The notes below the pieces were generated by a model, which searched no databases, had not been told where the DNA came from, and was given only the letters and a program-made list of their open reading frames with translations. A stretch of 64,000 nt of DNA from positions 1-64,000 of the forward strand of contig NZ_JBAWSY010000002.1 in NCBI RefSeq assembly GCF_037104765.1, read 5' to 3'. The DNA is from Psychrobacillus mangrovi. GTDB lineage: Bacteria > Bacillota > Bacilli > Bacillales_A > Planococcaceae. The translations under genes and the position numbers were made by a program. Below, one piece after another: positions 52,607 to 61,070 of the stretch (positions within the stretch are counted from its first letter, which is position 1; the number at the start of each line of letters is the position of its first letter).

Positions 52607-53611
52607 CTATAATGATTTCCGCTCGATTAGAGTCGGAGGATACCGTTTGATTTGGTACTCAGTATCTAATTCATCATCATTTAACAGAAGCAATAGACTT
52701 TTTACAGCATCCTTACCCATTTCAAAGGTAGGCTGTTTAATAACAGTAATCGATGGAGTCCATATCTCTAAGAATGGAGAATCATCTATTGCAATTACAC
52801 TTACCTCCTGTGGAACTTGGATATTTTTATCTTTAATAAATTTTAATAATTCTATCAGCGACAAGTCATTTGTAGCAAAAAATGCTTTTGGTCTATTGTG
52901 CGAAGACCATATCTTCTCAAGTCGATTAATAATATCCGTTCTCTTAACAGCAACAATCCATTCACTAACAGGCTCTATATTATGTTTTAACAATGCTTCT
53001 TTAAACCCTTCTATTCGCTCAACTCGAGGTGTAACATTCCGAATTATAGAAGTTGCAACAATGGCAATTTCTTTTCTATTTTTTTGAAGAATGGATTCAA
53101 CAGCCAGATGTGCAGCTTTTTTATTGTCCAATAATATTGCTGGATACAATGGTTCATCAATTTTTCTATCCACAAAGACTATAGGAAAGTTATCTTTTTT
53201 TAGACGTTCATATAGATCTAAATTCCCATTTGTAGGAAATATTATTAGTCCATCTACTTGCTTTGCCATAAGCATATCAATGTAATCACGCTCTTTTTCA
53301 GGGTTATCATCGGCATTACATACAAACAAATGGAAATTATTCACTCCACACTCATCTTCAATAGCACGTATTATTTCAGTAGAAAAAGTATGGAGAATGT
53401 TTGCCACAATGACACCAATAGTAGCAGATTTTTTTTGCTTAAGACTTTTCGCAGCAAAGTTTGGTATATATCCAAGTTCACTAATAGCTTCACGAATTCT
53501 ATCCTGAGTGGAAGGGGCCATATACTCAAATCGATTATTTATAAACTGTGAGATCGTGCTTTTGGAACATCCAGCCTTTAACGCGACATCGGCCATTGTA
53601 ACTTTCTTCAT
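52607..53611 (-). CDS. LacI/ExuR-like transcriptional regulator
   Basis: 334 residues. HTH MADVALKAGCSKSTISQFIN at 5-25, a hinge helix near 50-60, then the periplasmic-binding-protein-like effector domain. ExuR of B. subtilis is a LacI-type regulator of nearly this length in the equivalent locus. It probably represses the sugar-acid operon and itself. Candidate operators lie upstream at 53634-53685. Confidence 0.85.
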   Translation of the reverse strand: MKKVTMADVALKAGCSKSTISQFINNRFEYMAPSTQDRIREAISELGYIPNFAAKSLKQKKSATIGVIVANILHTFSTEIIRAIEDECGVNNFHLFVCNADDNPEKERDYIDMLMAKQVDGLIIFPTNGNLDLYERLKKDNFPIVFVDRKIDEPLYPAILLDNKKAAHLAVESILQKNRKEIAIVATSIIRNVTPRVERIEGFKEALLKHNIEPVSEWIVAVKRTDIINRLEKIWSSHNRPKAFFATNDLSLIELLKFIKDKNIQVPQEVSVIAIDDSPFLEIWTPSITVIKQPTFEMGKDAVKSLLLLLNDDELDTEYQIKRYPPTLIERKSL

Positions 53612-53633
53612 ATTAATCCTCTTTTCAAATATT

Positions 53634-53656
53634 AAACCGATTTACTAAATCGATTT
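53634..53656. promoter_or_regulatory. Tandem AAA(C/T)CGATTT elements upstream of the LacI-type gene
   Basis: AAACCGATTT (53634-53643) and the perfect palindrome AAATCGATTT (53647-53656), 13 bases apart centre to centre, 22-45 bases before the start codon. The central CG suits LacI-family operators; autoregulation is likely. Confidence 0.5.
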
Positions 53657-53669
53657 ATTAAAAGTATAG

Positions 53670-53685
53670 TTGAAAGCCCTTTCAA
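53670..53685. promoter_or_regulatory. 16-bp palindrome upstream of the LacI-type gene
   Basis: TTGAAAGCCCTTTCAA, perfect 7-base arms around CC. It shares TGAAAGC with the cre-like site at 52167-52181. Candidate operator for the regulator or CcpA. Confidence 0.55.
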
Positions 53686-53902
53686 AATCAATACTAAATC
53701 TTAAGAATATTCTTCAAGTTCAAAATACTTTTGAGACTTAATTAACTCAATTTCTTAAATAAGTATTAGTCTCCTCCTTCACTTTATTGTTCAATAATAG
53801 TTAACCTCTTAACTTATATACGAAATATTGATAATGTTATAAGAGAAATGAATGGCTGAATCCCTTTTATCGGACGCCAAATAATTTTGCTGATATAAAA
53901 AA

Positions 53903-53930
53903 CAGCTCAAAACATAAAAGTTTTGAGCTG
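53903..53930 (-). terminator. Terminator of the regulator-peptide operon
   Basis: 11-bp perfect stem CAGCTCAAAAC / GTTTTGAGCTG with a six-base loop, followed on the minus strand by TTTTTTAT. Thirty bases after the peptide gene. Confidence 0.9.
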
Positions 53931-53959
53931 CTCATTATTAGCTTAGTTTCCAACTGTGA

Positions 53960-54100
53960 TTACAATGGCGGAGGAACTGTAATCGTTCTATATCCGTCGA
54001 TTGAATCAACAGCAGTTACAATAATTTCACTATTCGAATATGCCATAATAGACACGGCAAAAATTATTATGATTAAAATAGATTTCTTCATATACTTCAT
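53960..54100 (-). CDS. Small exported pro-peptide, putative quorum-sensing signal (NprX/Phr-like)
   Basis: 46 residues, too short for usual ORF calling. Positive start MKYMKK, a hydrophobic core (residues 8-20), then a polar tail containing AVDSIDGYRTITVPPPL. This is the layout of RRNPP pro-peptides, whose mature 5-8 residue signal is cut from the C-terminal part after export and re-imported. Its ATG overlaps the regulator stop codon (ATGA, 54097-54100) with AAAGGGG upstream, so it is translationally coupled to the receptor gene. A terminator follows. The exact mature peptide cannot be read from the sequence. Confidence 0.75.
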   Translation of the reverse strand: MKYMKKSILIIIIFAVSIMAYSNSEIIVTAVDSIDGYRTITVPPPL

Positions 54101-55323
54101 TCCCCTTTAACAATAAATTGGACAGCCTTTTCAAACTTATTTTCTTTTTTATAATAATCAGCTAGCAAATTTGAAAAATGTTCATGTGCGCCTCTTAACT
54201 CCACAAGATTAGCTGTATAAGGAATAACCTTTTCTTCCAGAAACGCCATAGCATCGTTTTTTTTATCGTTTAATAATTTTAAGTAAAAAAGTGAGAATAA
54301 ACGAATATGTATTACCCTCATTTTTGTAGCTTCTTCTTTTAATAATTCAAAGCTGTCTTTGGATTCTTCCCAAAGTTCTAACGCGTACTCGGTATAAGCA
54401 ACATTATATAAACAAAATAGATAGCTTTCGTTTTCTTTTGGCATTAAGGATATACTTTTCTTAAAATAAGCGAGCGCAATAGAAAGATTATCCATCGCCT
54501 CATGAAGATTTCCTATATTATTATATATCCGCGGCAGAAGATCCAACTGATTGAACATTTCCGCATTTCTAATTAAATGACTATACATTTCAAGAGCCTC
54601 ATCATACAGTTTAGCGTGAGAATAGTTAATTGCTAACATCATAAGGACATGAAGAATTCTCTTAAAATTATAGTGTTCATTATATGCTTGCAAAGATATT
54701 TTTCCGTAATGTATTGCTTGACTATGCTGCTTTAAATATCCCTTAACAAAACTTAAATGATAGTAAAATTCACCTTCTAAAGATCCTAATCTGCGGTCCT
54801 CCTGAACTAGGAGAGATAGTAGTTCATCACCTTCAAAATATTTTCCTCTTAATATTAAAAGTAACCCCTCAAAATAAGAAAGTAAAAACTGCTCTTGTTG
54901 GGAAAAATTCTGCTTCTGTGTCTGCAACCACTTTAACTGTTCCTCGCCCTTATTATAATCGTTAATAAATATATAATATCTTAACCTATATAGCTCATAC
55001 ATATAAGCATAGTCAGTAAAAATAATGATATCTTCATAGTTTTCTAATTGATTAAGTGCCTCTGTTATTTTTTCTTTCTCATAATACTGAATATGATCTA
55101 AAAACTCTTTAAGTAAATGTCGAATATTTTGCTCACTTTTTTCAACATCCTGCAAGTTAATGGACAATCTCTCTAGCAACAATCGTAACGTTTCTTTGTT
55201 GGCATCCTTCGCATTATTCTCTATTTTACTGAGATGAGGAATTGAACAAATCCCCATCGCTAGCTCCCTCTGCGTTATTCCCTTTTTCGTTCGGTGGTAC
55301 TTGATCAATGAGCCAATCTGCAC
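54097..55323 (-). CDS. RRNPP-family quorum-sensing regulator (NprR-like, HTH plus TPR)
   Basis: 408 residues. N-terminal HTH (about 4-58: IGSLIKYHRTKKGITQRELAM...LSKIEN), then about nine tetratricopeptide-type helical pairs (from about 100 to the end; for example RIYNNIGNLHEAMDNLSIALAYFKKSISL near 260). This is the architecture of NprR, PlcR and AimR, which bind a short re-imported peptide. Start GTG 55323 with GGGG eight bases upstream. It is coupled to a 46-residue pro-peptide gene downstream and is divergent from a secreted protease, as NprR is linked to extracellular proteases in the B. cereus group. Confidence 0.85.
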   Translation of the reverse strand: MQIGSLIKYHRTKKGITQRELAMGICSIPHLSKIENNAKDANKETLRLLLERLSINLQDVEKSEQNIRHLLKEFLDHIQYYEKEKITEALNQLENYEDIIIFTDYAYMYELYRLRYYIFINDYNKGEEQLKWLQTQKQNFSQQEQFLLSYFEGLLLILRGKYFEGDELLSLLVQEDRRLGSLEGEFYYHLSFVKGYLKQHSQAIHYGKISLQAYNEHYNFKRILHVLMMLAINYSHAKLYDEALEMYSHLIRNAEMFNQLDLLPRIYNNIGNLHEAMDNLSIALAYFKKSISLMPKENESYLFCLYNVAYTEYALELWEESKDSFELLKEEATKMRVIHIRLFSLFYLKLLNDKKNDAMAFLEEKVIPYTANLVELRGAHEHFSNLLADYYKKENKFEKAVQFIVKGE

Positions 55324-55335
55324 AATCTCAACCCC

Positions 55336-55420
55336 TACACTTAAAATCTACTATCATTATATAATAATCGAAATTTTCCCAATAAACAAAAGATTTATTA
55401 TGTGATAGTTTAAAAGTGTA
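55336..55420. promoter_or_regulatory. Divergent control region with long inverted repeat
   Basis: Arm 1 (55336-55356) reads TACACTT...CTATCA and arm 2 (55403-55420) reads TGATAG...AAGTGTA, its interrupted complement. The regulator's own -10 (TATAAT on the minus strand, 55356-55361) touches arm 1, and arm 2 lies 33 bases before the protease start. The two arms are good candidates for paired binding sites of the regulator. Confidence 0.55.
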
Positions 55421-55452
55421 CTAAAAAACCAACCGAAAAGGAGTCAAGAAGA

Positions 55453-56721
55453 ATGAGAAAAGTAAAAATGCTCGTACTAAGTGCACTAATTGCAGGGACT
55501 TTATCCGCACCAATTCAAGTCGCAGGCGCTACACCACCTAGTGAAGACAAAAACTCCTCGGAAACTTTCCGCGTTTACGTGGAAGCAAACAACAAAACAA
55601 CGAAATCTACTTTAAAAGACCAGTATAACGCTCGCTGGGAATTAACAGAGAACGGATTCTCAACAAATATGAATCAAAAACAATTTGAAGCATTGCAAAA
55701 GAATAAAAATGTAACTGTAACAAAAGTGGACATTGTAACATTGGATACGGATGTACGTGCCTCCGAATTTGAAGCACTTGCAGGAGAGTATCCGACACAA
55801 CAAGTCCCTTGGGGTATAAAAGCAATCTATAATAATAGCAATCTTACTACCACTTCAGGTGGACAAGGTATAAATATCGCAGTTCTAGACTCGGGAGTAA
55901 ACACTAGCCATTATGATTTAGTTAACACAGTAGAGCAATGTAAAGACTTTACAGGATCTACCCCTTTAGTTAATGGTAGCTGTACCGATGGTAATGGTCA
56001 TGGAACCCATGTAGCTGGTACCGCATTAGCAGATGGTGGAAGTGACAAAGCAGGTATTTATGGAGTAGCTCCTGAAGCTGACCTTTGGGCGTATAAAGTT
56101 TTAGGAAGTGATGGGTCAGGATATTCCGATGATATCGCTGCAGCTATTCAACACACTGCAGATCAAGCGGTGGCAACAGGTACAAAAACAGTTATCAATA
56201 TGTCTCTAGGCTCTTCTGTAAGCAATAGCTTAATTACTAACGCAGTAAACTATGCATACGGCAAAGGTGTGCTTATCGTTGCAGCCGCTGGAAATTCTGG
56301 ACCAGCACAAGGCTCCATTGGATATCCAGGAGCACTTGTAAATGCAATAGCAGTAGCAGCACTTGAAAATCGTCAGCAAAACGGAACATACCGTGTAGCA
56401 GACTTTTCATCTCGAGGATATAACTCGACAGATGGTGACTATGTTATCCAACAAGGTGATATAGAAATCTCTTCACCAGGGGCTTCCATTTATTCTACTT
56501 GGAATAATGGTGGATATAACACAATAAGTGGTACATCCATGGCAACTCCTCACGTTGCAGGACTTGCTGCTAAAGTTTGGGCTCAAAATCCAACTTGGTC
56601 CAATACACAACTTCGTACAAATCTACAAAGCCGTGCTAAAGAAGTTGATATTAAAGGTGGAATCGGCGCATCAACTGGCGATGATTACGCTTCCGGTTTT
56701 GGATTTGCTCGTGTGCAATAA
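55453..56721 (+). CDS. Secreted subtilisin-like serine protease (S8), cold-adapted type
   Basis: 422 residues: signal peptide (about 1-26), inhibitor I9-type propeptide to about 112, then mature subtilase. Catalytic triad Asp146 (AVLDSG), His183 (GHGTHVAGT) and Ser362 (GTSMATPHVAG), with the oxyanion Asn in AAAGNSGP near 277. The sequence with inserted loop SRGYNSTDGDYVIQQGDIEISSPG resembles subtilisins S39/S41 of Antarctic Bacillus and sphericase, which are about this length. AAAGGAG precedes the ATG. Divergent from the quorum-sensing regulator and probably its target. Confidence 0.93.
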   Translation: MRKVKMLVLSALIAGTLSAPIQVAGATPPSEDKNSSETFRVYVEANNKTTKSTLKDQYNARWELTENGFSTNMNQKQFEALQKNKNVTVTKVDIVTLDTDVRASEFEALAGEYPTQQVPWGIKAIYNNSNLTTTSGGQGINIAVLDSGVNTSHYDLVNTVEQCKDFTGSTPLVNGSCTDGNGHGTHVAGTALADGGSDKAGIYGVAPEADLWAYKVLGSDGSGYSDDIAAAIQHTADQAVATGTKTVINMSLGSSVSNSLITNAVNYAYGKGVLIVAAAGNSGPAQGSIGYPGALVNAIAVAALENRQQNGTYRVADFSSRGYNSTDGDYVIQQGDIEISSPGASIYSTWNNGGYNTISGTSMATPHVAGLAAKVWAQNPTWSNTQLRTNLQSRAKEVDIKGGIGASTGDDYASGFGFARVQ

Positions 56722-56746
56722 AAGATTTACTTAAATAATCCCCCCT

Positions 56747-56770
56747 CCCTCCACTATACCAAGTGGAGGG
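56747..56770. terminator. Terminator between the protease and epimerase genes
   Basis: 9-bp stem CCCTCCACT / AGTGGAGGG with a six-base loop, followed by an AT-rich stretch on the plus strand. Convergent genes on both sides. Confidence 0.7.
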
Positions 56771-56779
56771 CTAATTATT

Positions 56780-57661
56780 TTAATGCTTTAATAAATCCTC
56801 TACTAACTCAGGTAAATATTCCTTTAACTCTCTAAATTCAAACCCTAATTCCTTTGCTTGTTCATTTCGAATTAACCAAGTCTCCGAAATATTAAAGGGA
56901 GAAACACTACTTTCAATTTTGGTAGAAATTATTTTTGCAGAAGTTTTTGCTTTTTCTTCTATTATATTAATCATATCTTGTAATATTACGCTTCCATTGG
57001 AAGTTGCATTTATTGGCCCAGTGAATTCAGAAAGACCTATCCAAGCTAAGAATTGCCCTGCTTCCTCTTCCGAGATAAAATCTATAGCAGCATCTAGATT
57101 CACTAAATTGATTTCCTCTTGATTGACTATTCTCTCCACATAAAATTTAAGTCGTTCCGTGTAATCATTCAAACCAATCACTATTGGAAATCTAACAGCG
57201 ACGACAGGGAAAGGAGCTTTTTGGAAAAACACCGCTTCAGCCTGTCGTTTTCCTTCATTATAAGTAAAATCTTCTTTTGGCCCAATAACAATAGGATGCT
57301 CAATTGGAATAAAATCCTCTTCTACATATCCTGTTTCTGCATTCCCTTCGTCATATACGGACTTAGAGGAAGTGAAAACATATTTCTTCGTATTGTCTTT
57401 GAAAACCTCAATTGCAGCCAATGCCTCCTGTGAAGAATAACAGATTTGGTCAAATACAATATCCCAAGTCACGTTATCTAGGAGTTGCTTATTTTCCAAC
57501 AGATTCAGTCGATCTACTACGATTCTATTCACTCTAGTTGAAAATGGATCCTCTGTTTTCCCTCTTGTCGCAATCGTAACCTCAAATCCTTTTTCTAATA
57601 AAGCTTCTACTAAATGCACCCCAAAAAACCGTGTGCCTCCTAAAACTAAAGCCTTTTTCAT
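56780..57661 (-). CDS. NAD-dependent epimerase/reductase (extended SDR)
   Basis: 293 residues. Rossmann motif LGGTRFFGVHLVEALLEKG at 7-25; SKSVYDEG near 100 where the SDR Tyr would sit, although the following YxxxK is not classical; PIVIG near 160. It resembles the atypical SDR group with CSP41-like members, acting on nucleotide sugars or RNA. Reaction undetermined. Monocistronic. Confidence 0.75.
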   Translation of the reverse strand: MKKALVLGGTRFFGVHLVEALLEKGFEVTIATRGKTEDPFSTRVNRIVVDRLNLLENKQLLDNVTWDIVFDQICYSSQEALAAIEVFKDNTKKYVFTSSKSVYDEGNAETGYVEEDFIPIEHPIVIGPKEDFTYNEGKRQAEAVFFQKAPFPVVAVRFPIVIGLNDYTERLKFYVERIVNQEEINLVNLDAAIDFISEEEAGQFLAWIGLSEFTGPINATSNGSVILQDMINIIEEKAKTSAKIISTKIESSVSPFNISETWLIRNEQAKELGFEFRELKEYLPELVEDLLKH

Positions 57662-57863
57662 TTTCTAATCCCCTTTAACTGTTTCGTTTTTCTACTATTA
57701 TAATTTGAATCTTCCTTACAACAAAGTTTTTAACCAAAATCTATTAAATTTTTAATAAACTAATCAATTGGACCAGCTCTTCAATTTAATAAACCATAAG
57801 TTATTGTATGCCAACTTTGGTAAATCTATTAAAATCTTTCACACCCATGAACTACCACAAAGA

Positions 57864-57910
57864 GCTGTTCCTAGAGTCGATCCGCTAACCGACTCTGGAA
57901 CAGCCCTTTT
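57864..57910 (+). terminator. Orphan terminator hairpin with GATCCGCTA loop
   Basis: Stem GCTGTTCC.AGAGTCG / CGACTCT.GGAACAGC with loop ATCCGCTAAC, followed by CCTTTTTT. Oriented for plus-strand genes, yet there is no plus-strand gene before it. Closely related to the hairpin at 58469-58514. Confidence 0.8.
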
Positions 57911-57917
57911 TTATTAC

Positions 57918-58466
57918 TAAGATTGGTTCTTTGACTCCAGCTAAAACAGTAGTTATTGCTGACACTGCAGCGTCACCTAGAACGCTTCCTCACCGAAAGT
58001 GCCTACCCCACCGTCTATAATTTCCCCACTGATCGATGGTAGTAACGCTTATATTTTGCGCCAAATTCAGCGTTCAATCAAACCGTTACGTTCAGGACCA
58101 CATTTGCTCCTCATGGACTTCCAACCTTAGATGTAACTTTACCAATTAGATGTTTTTCTATGCGAATGCTGCAAATGAGATTGCTACTGTAATTGCTACT
58201 TAGGAGATAGTAAACCTATTAGAAATCATAGTTTTAAGTATTTCTTTATTCACAGATGCAAATTCTGGAGATCCACAAGGTGAAGCCATTGTATCTGGAG
58301 GCGCTCTGCTAGTTGCTGGCGTACTGGTAACACTGCACGAATATTCGTAGATGCATCAGTTACTTCACCTACTGTCGTCGGATATGCTACAAACTCTGGA
58401 CGATACCTGGGACAAATCACTGTCCGTGATATCGTCCAATCTAATATAATCTTCCACAACCCATAA
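57918..58466 (+). pseudogene. Degenerate gene relic, family not recognised
   Basis: Plus-strand coding pieces in alternating frames read through the region in order: TPAKTVVIADTAASPRT, then TESAYPTVYNFPTDRW, APNSAFNQTVTFRTTFAP, LPTLDVTLPI, FYANAANEIATVIAT, TDANSGDPQGEAIVSGGALL, and NTARIFVDASVTSPTVVGYA followed by TNSGRYLGQITVRDIVQ, ending HNP and a stop at 58466. Multiple frameshifts and stops separate them. The Thr/Val/Ala-rich beta character suggests a small secreted, coat or appendage-like protein. No start codon or ribosome site survives. Bounded by two related hairpins. Confidence 0.65.
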
Positions 58467-58468
58467 AA

Positions 58469-58514
58469 GGGCTGCCCTACAAAGTCGATCCGCTATTCGA
58501 CTTTGGGACAGCCC
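58469..58514. terminator. Bidirectional terminator with GATCCGCTA loop
   Basis: Stem GGGCTG..CAAAGTCG / CGACTTTG..CAGCCC, loop ATCCGCTATT. It separates the relic from the convergent glutamine-synthetase-like gene. It shares loop and stem layout with 57864-57910. Confidence 0.85.
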
Positions 58515-58536
58515 CCTTTTATTTGGTTAATTTTTT

Positions 58537-59880
58537 TTAAAAAAGTTCAGCATATAATTTACGTTCCCATTCATCCACGCGATAGAAGTGTTTGTTCCAT
58601 TCTTCCTCTTTTACTTTGATGAATTCTTGCCAAATTGGTCGTCCAATTCTATCTGCCAGTACTGTATCTTTTGAGAGATGGTCTAGAGCTTCTTTCAAAT
58701 TACGTGGAATCCATTCAATCCCTAGCGCTTCTAGTTCTTGTTCTGATAGTGAACCTGCGTCTTTTTCTAATGGAGCTCCTGGATCCATTCTTTGTTGAAT
58801 GCCATGTAATCCAGCAGCGATAAGTGCTGCAGATAGAAGATATGGGTTACATGTGCCATCTGCTCCACGGTATTCAAATCTTCTCTCTCTACGTGGTTCT
58901 AGAACACGCACCAGAACAGATCTATTTCCTGCGCCATAGCACACATGTGCAGGTGCCCATGATCCTGGAACCATACGTTTATATGAATTCATTGTCGGTG
59001 CCCCAATAGCAGCTAATGATTTCCCATGATGCAAAATACCACCCATGAAATGATACGCCTTTTCTGAAAGAGCTAAACCTCTTTCGTCATTTAAATCCTT
59101 GAATAAGTTCTTTGCTCCATCGAACAGACTAATATGAATATGAAGTCCGCTTCCCGCCAAATGATTGAAAGGCTTAGGCGCTAGTGTCCCTACCATTCCC
59201 ATATCTCTTGCCAAATGTTTAAACAATTGCTTAAAGGTTACTTGATCATCCGTTGCTTTTAAACACTCATCGTATTTCAAGTTAATTTCCACTTGTCCTG
59301 GTCCAAATTCGCTAGACATTTGTTCCGTTTCCACGCCCATTTTAGCCATCGTTTCTATAAACTTTTGCGTAAACGCTTCTTGAATATCTAAACCATCAGA
59401 AGAAAAACATGCACTACTATCAGCTGGTACTAAATTTCCGTTTTCTTCTTTTAATAAATATGCTTCCTGCTCATAAACCATAAATAATTTTCCGCCTAAA
59501 ACTTCCTCTGCTTCTTTTAATAATTTTTTCAAAACACCACGTGGGCAACCTTCCCATGGGTTTCCATTTTCATCTACTAAATCACAAAACATTCTTGCCG
59601 TATTTCTGCGATGTGGTAAAACGACGAAAGTATCAGGGTCCGGAATAGCAAAAAAATCTCCATCATTTGGTCCATATAAAGGATTTGGAACATACGTATC
59701 AAACATAGTAAAGTCCATAATAGCTGCGCTAAAATTCACACCATCTTCCATAGCACTTTTAATGCTTGATTTTTTTATAGTACGAGCTCTAGTTACGCCT
59801 GTATAATCTAAAAACTCAATGCGAATATATTCAATTCCTTCTTTTTCAATTCTCTCTAGTACTTGTTCTCTAGTTGTCAC
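58537..59880 (-). CDS. Glutamine synthetase-like gamma-glutamyl ligase (FluG C-terminal type)
   Basis: 447 residues, GS fold. Active-site blocks YEQEAYLL near 138, SSEFGPGQVEINLKY near 192 (metal Glu), SGLHIHISL near 245, NSYKRMVPGSWAPAHVCYGAGNRS near 300 and RRERRFEYRGADGTCNPYLL near 330. The N-terminal beta-grasp has NFSAAIMDFTMF rather than the housekeeping GSSI motif, and the operon context is catabolic, so it is probably a gamma-glutamyl-amine/amino-acid ligase rather than GlnA. Last gene of an operon with an M20 hydrolase, permease and FluG-like amidohydrolase. Confidence 0.85.
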   Translation of the reverse strand: MTTREQVLERIEKEGIEYIRIEFLDYTGVTRARTIKKSSIKSAMEDGVNFSAAIMDFTMFDTYVPNPLYGPNDGDFFAIPDPDTFVVLPHRRNTARMFCDLVDENGNPWEGCPRGVLKKLLKEAEEVLGGKLFMVYEQEAYLLKEENGNLVPADSSACFSSDGLDIQEAFTQKFIETMAKMGVETEQMSSEFGPGQVEINLKYDECLKATDDQVTFKQLFKHLARDMGMVGTLAPKPFNHLAGSGLHIHISLFDGAKNLFKDLNDERGLALSEKAYHFMGGILHHGKSLAAIGAPTMNSYKRMVPGSWAPAHVCYGAGNRSVLVRVLEPRRERRFEYRGADGTCNPYLLSAALIAAGLHGIQQRMDPGAPLEKDAGSLSEQELEALGIEWIPRNLKEALDHLSKDTVLADRIGRPIWQEFIKVKEEEWNKHFYRVDEWERKLYAELF

Positions 59881-59888
59881 TTAATACC

Positions 59889-61070
59889 TCACTCCATTAA
59901 ACTAATATTCTTTAATAATTTCATAGCAAAGTTAACGTAAAGATTAACTCCTGTAGCTAAAACTGTATCATCGAAATGGAATTTAGGATGATGTAAATCA
60001 TAGGATACTTCATGATCTTTTTTTATTCCTAAGCGAAAATACAAACTTGGTACCGCTTCGGAAAAGTACCCAAAATCATCAGCTCCCATGGAAGGGTCTT
60101 TTAATTTATATACTTTTTCCGCTCCAAGTAATTGTGTCGCCAATTCTTCAAACTCTTTTGTAATAAAACGATCATTTTCAATTGGTGGTGCACCTAAAAT
60201 AAATTCTACCTTTACCTTTGCATCCCACTGAACTTCAGCAGCTTTACATACTTTTTCAATTTCTGTTCTTAGCTTTTTTCTCACATCTGGTTGTAATGCT
60301 CGAACTGTGCCTTCTAAAACCACCATATCCGCTACTACATTACTTGCTTCTCCCCCACTTATCTTTCCAACGTGAATAACCCTGGGATGCACGGGATTAA
60401 AGCTTTTGGCAGTAATCGTGTGGAGATTCTGTATCAGCTGTGCAGAAATCGCAATCGCATCCACTGCTTGATGAGGTCGAGCACTATGTCCACCCTGCCC
60501 TTTGATGACAATTTTAAAATCATCACAAGAAGCGGTTATACTTCCTTCTTTTATGCCAACTGCTCCGAATGGAACATACGGCCACACATGCAGCCCTACT
60601 ACAGCCTCAATAGTTGGATTCATTAAAATTCCTTTTTCAATAAGGGCTAAAGCTGCTCCATCAGCCTCTTCACCTGGTTGAAAAATGCAACGAACTGTTC
60701 CTTTTAGAAGCTCTTTATGCTTATACAATTCATACACCGTTCCTAGTAATATTGCTGTATGGCCATCATGACCACAAGCATGCATCACATGATCTCTTTT
60801 CGAAATAAACTCAACATCCGATTCCTCTTTGATCGGTAAAGCATCAATGTCTGCTCTTAACCCGATTGCAGGACCTCTACTTGATCCTACAATATCTACA
60901 AATACGCCTGTATCACCAATAATTTGATAGGGGATTCCCCAGCCTTCCAACAAGCTTTGGATATATGCAGAAGTTTCAAATTCTTTGAAAGACAACTCTG
61001 GATATTGATGCAAAAATCTACGTATATTAACTATTTCATCACTTAGTTCAGTTAAAATTGGTTGATTCAT
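59889..61070 (-). CDS. M20 family amidohydrolase (aminoacylase/hippurate hydrolase type)
   Basis: About 393 residues. Metal motifs GLRADIDALPIKEES near 75, MHACGHDGHTAILLGT near 97 and QPGEEADGAA near 130; SMGADDFGYFSE near 345. ATG 61070 is used: GGAAG lies seven bases upstream, and the longer frame to 61106 is read through the permease end. It overlaps the permease gene by 23 bases. Such enzymes remove an acyl group from an N-acyl amino acid or hydrolyse indole-3-acetyl-amino acids and related amides. Eight bases before the GS-like gene. Confidence 0.85.
   Translation of the reverse strand: MNQPILTELSDEIVNIRRFLHQYPELSFKEFETSAYIQSLLEGWGIPYQIIGDTGVFVDIVGSSRGPAIGLRADIDALPIKEESDVEFISKRDHVMHACGHDGHTAILLGTVYELYKHKELLKGTVRCIFQPGEEADGAALALIEKGILMNPTIEAVVGLHVWPYVPFGAVGIKEGSITASCDDFKIVIKGQGGHSARPHQAVDAIAISAQLIQNLHTITAKSFNPVHPRVIHVGKISGGEASNVVADMVVLEGTVRALQPDVRKKLRTEIEKVCKAAEVQWDAKVKVEFILGAPPIENDRFITKEFEELATQLLGAEKVYKLKDPSMGADDFGYFSEAVPSLYFRLGIKKDHEVSYDLHHPKFHFDDTVLATGVNLYVNFAMKLLKNISLME

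Noticed and set aside
58250..58459. Minus-strand reading frame of 69 codons
   Set aside because: The plus-strand relic explains this interval better, with protein-like pieces in consistent order.
58537..59880. Assignment as housekeeping glutamine synthetase GlnA
   Set aside because: No glnR neighbour, altered N-terminal active-site loop, and a catabolic operon with FluG-like amidohydrolase.
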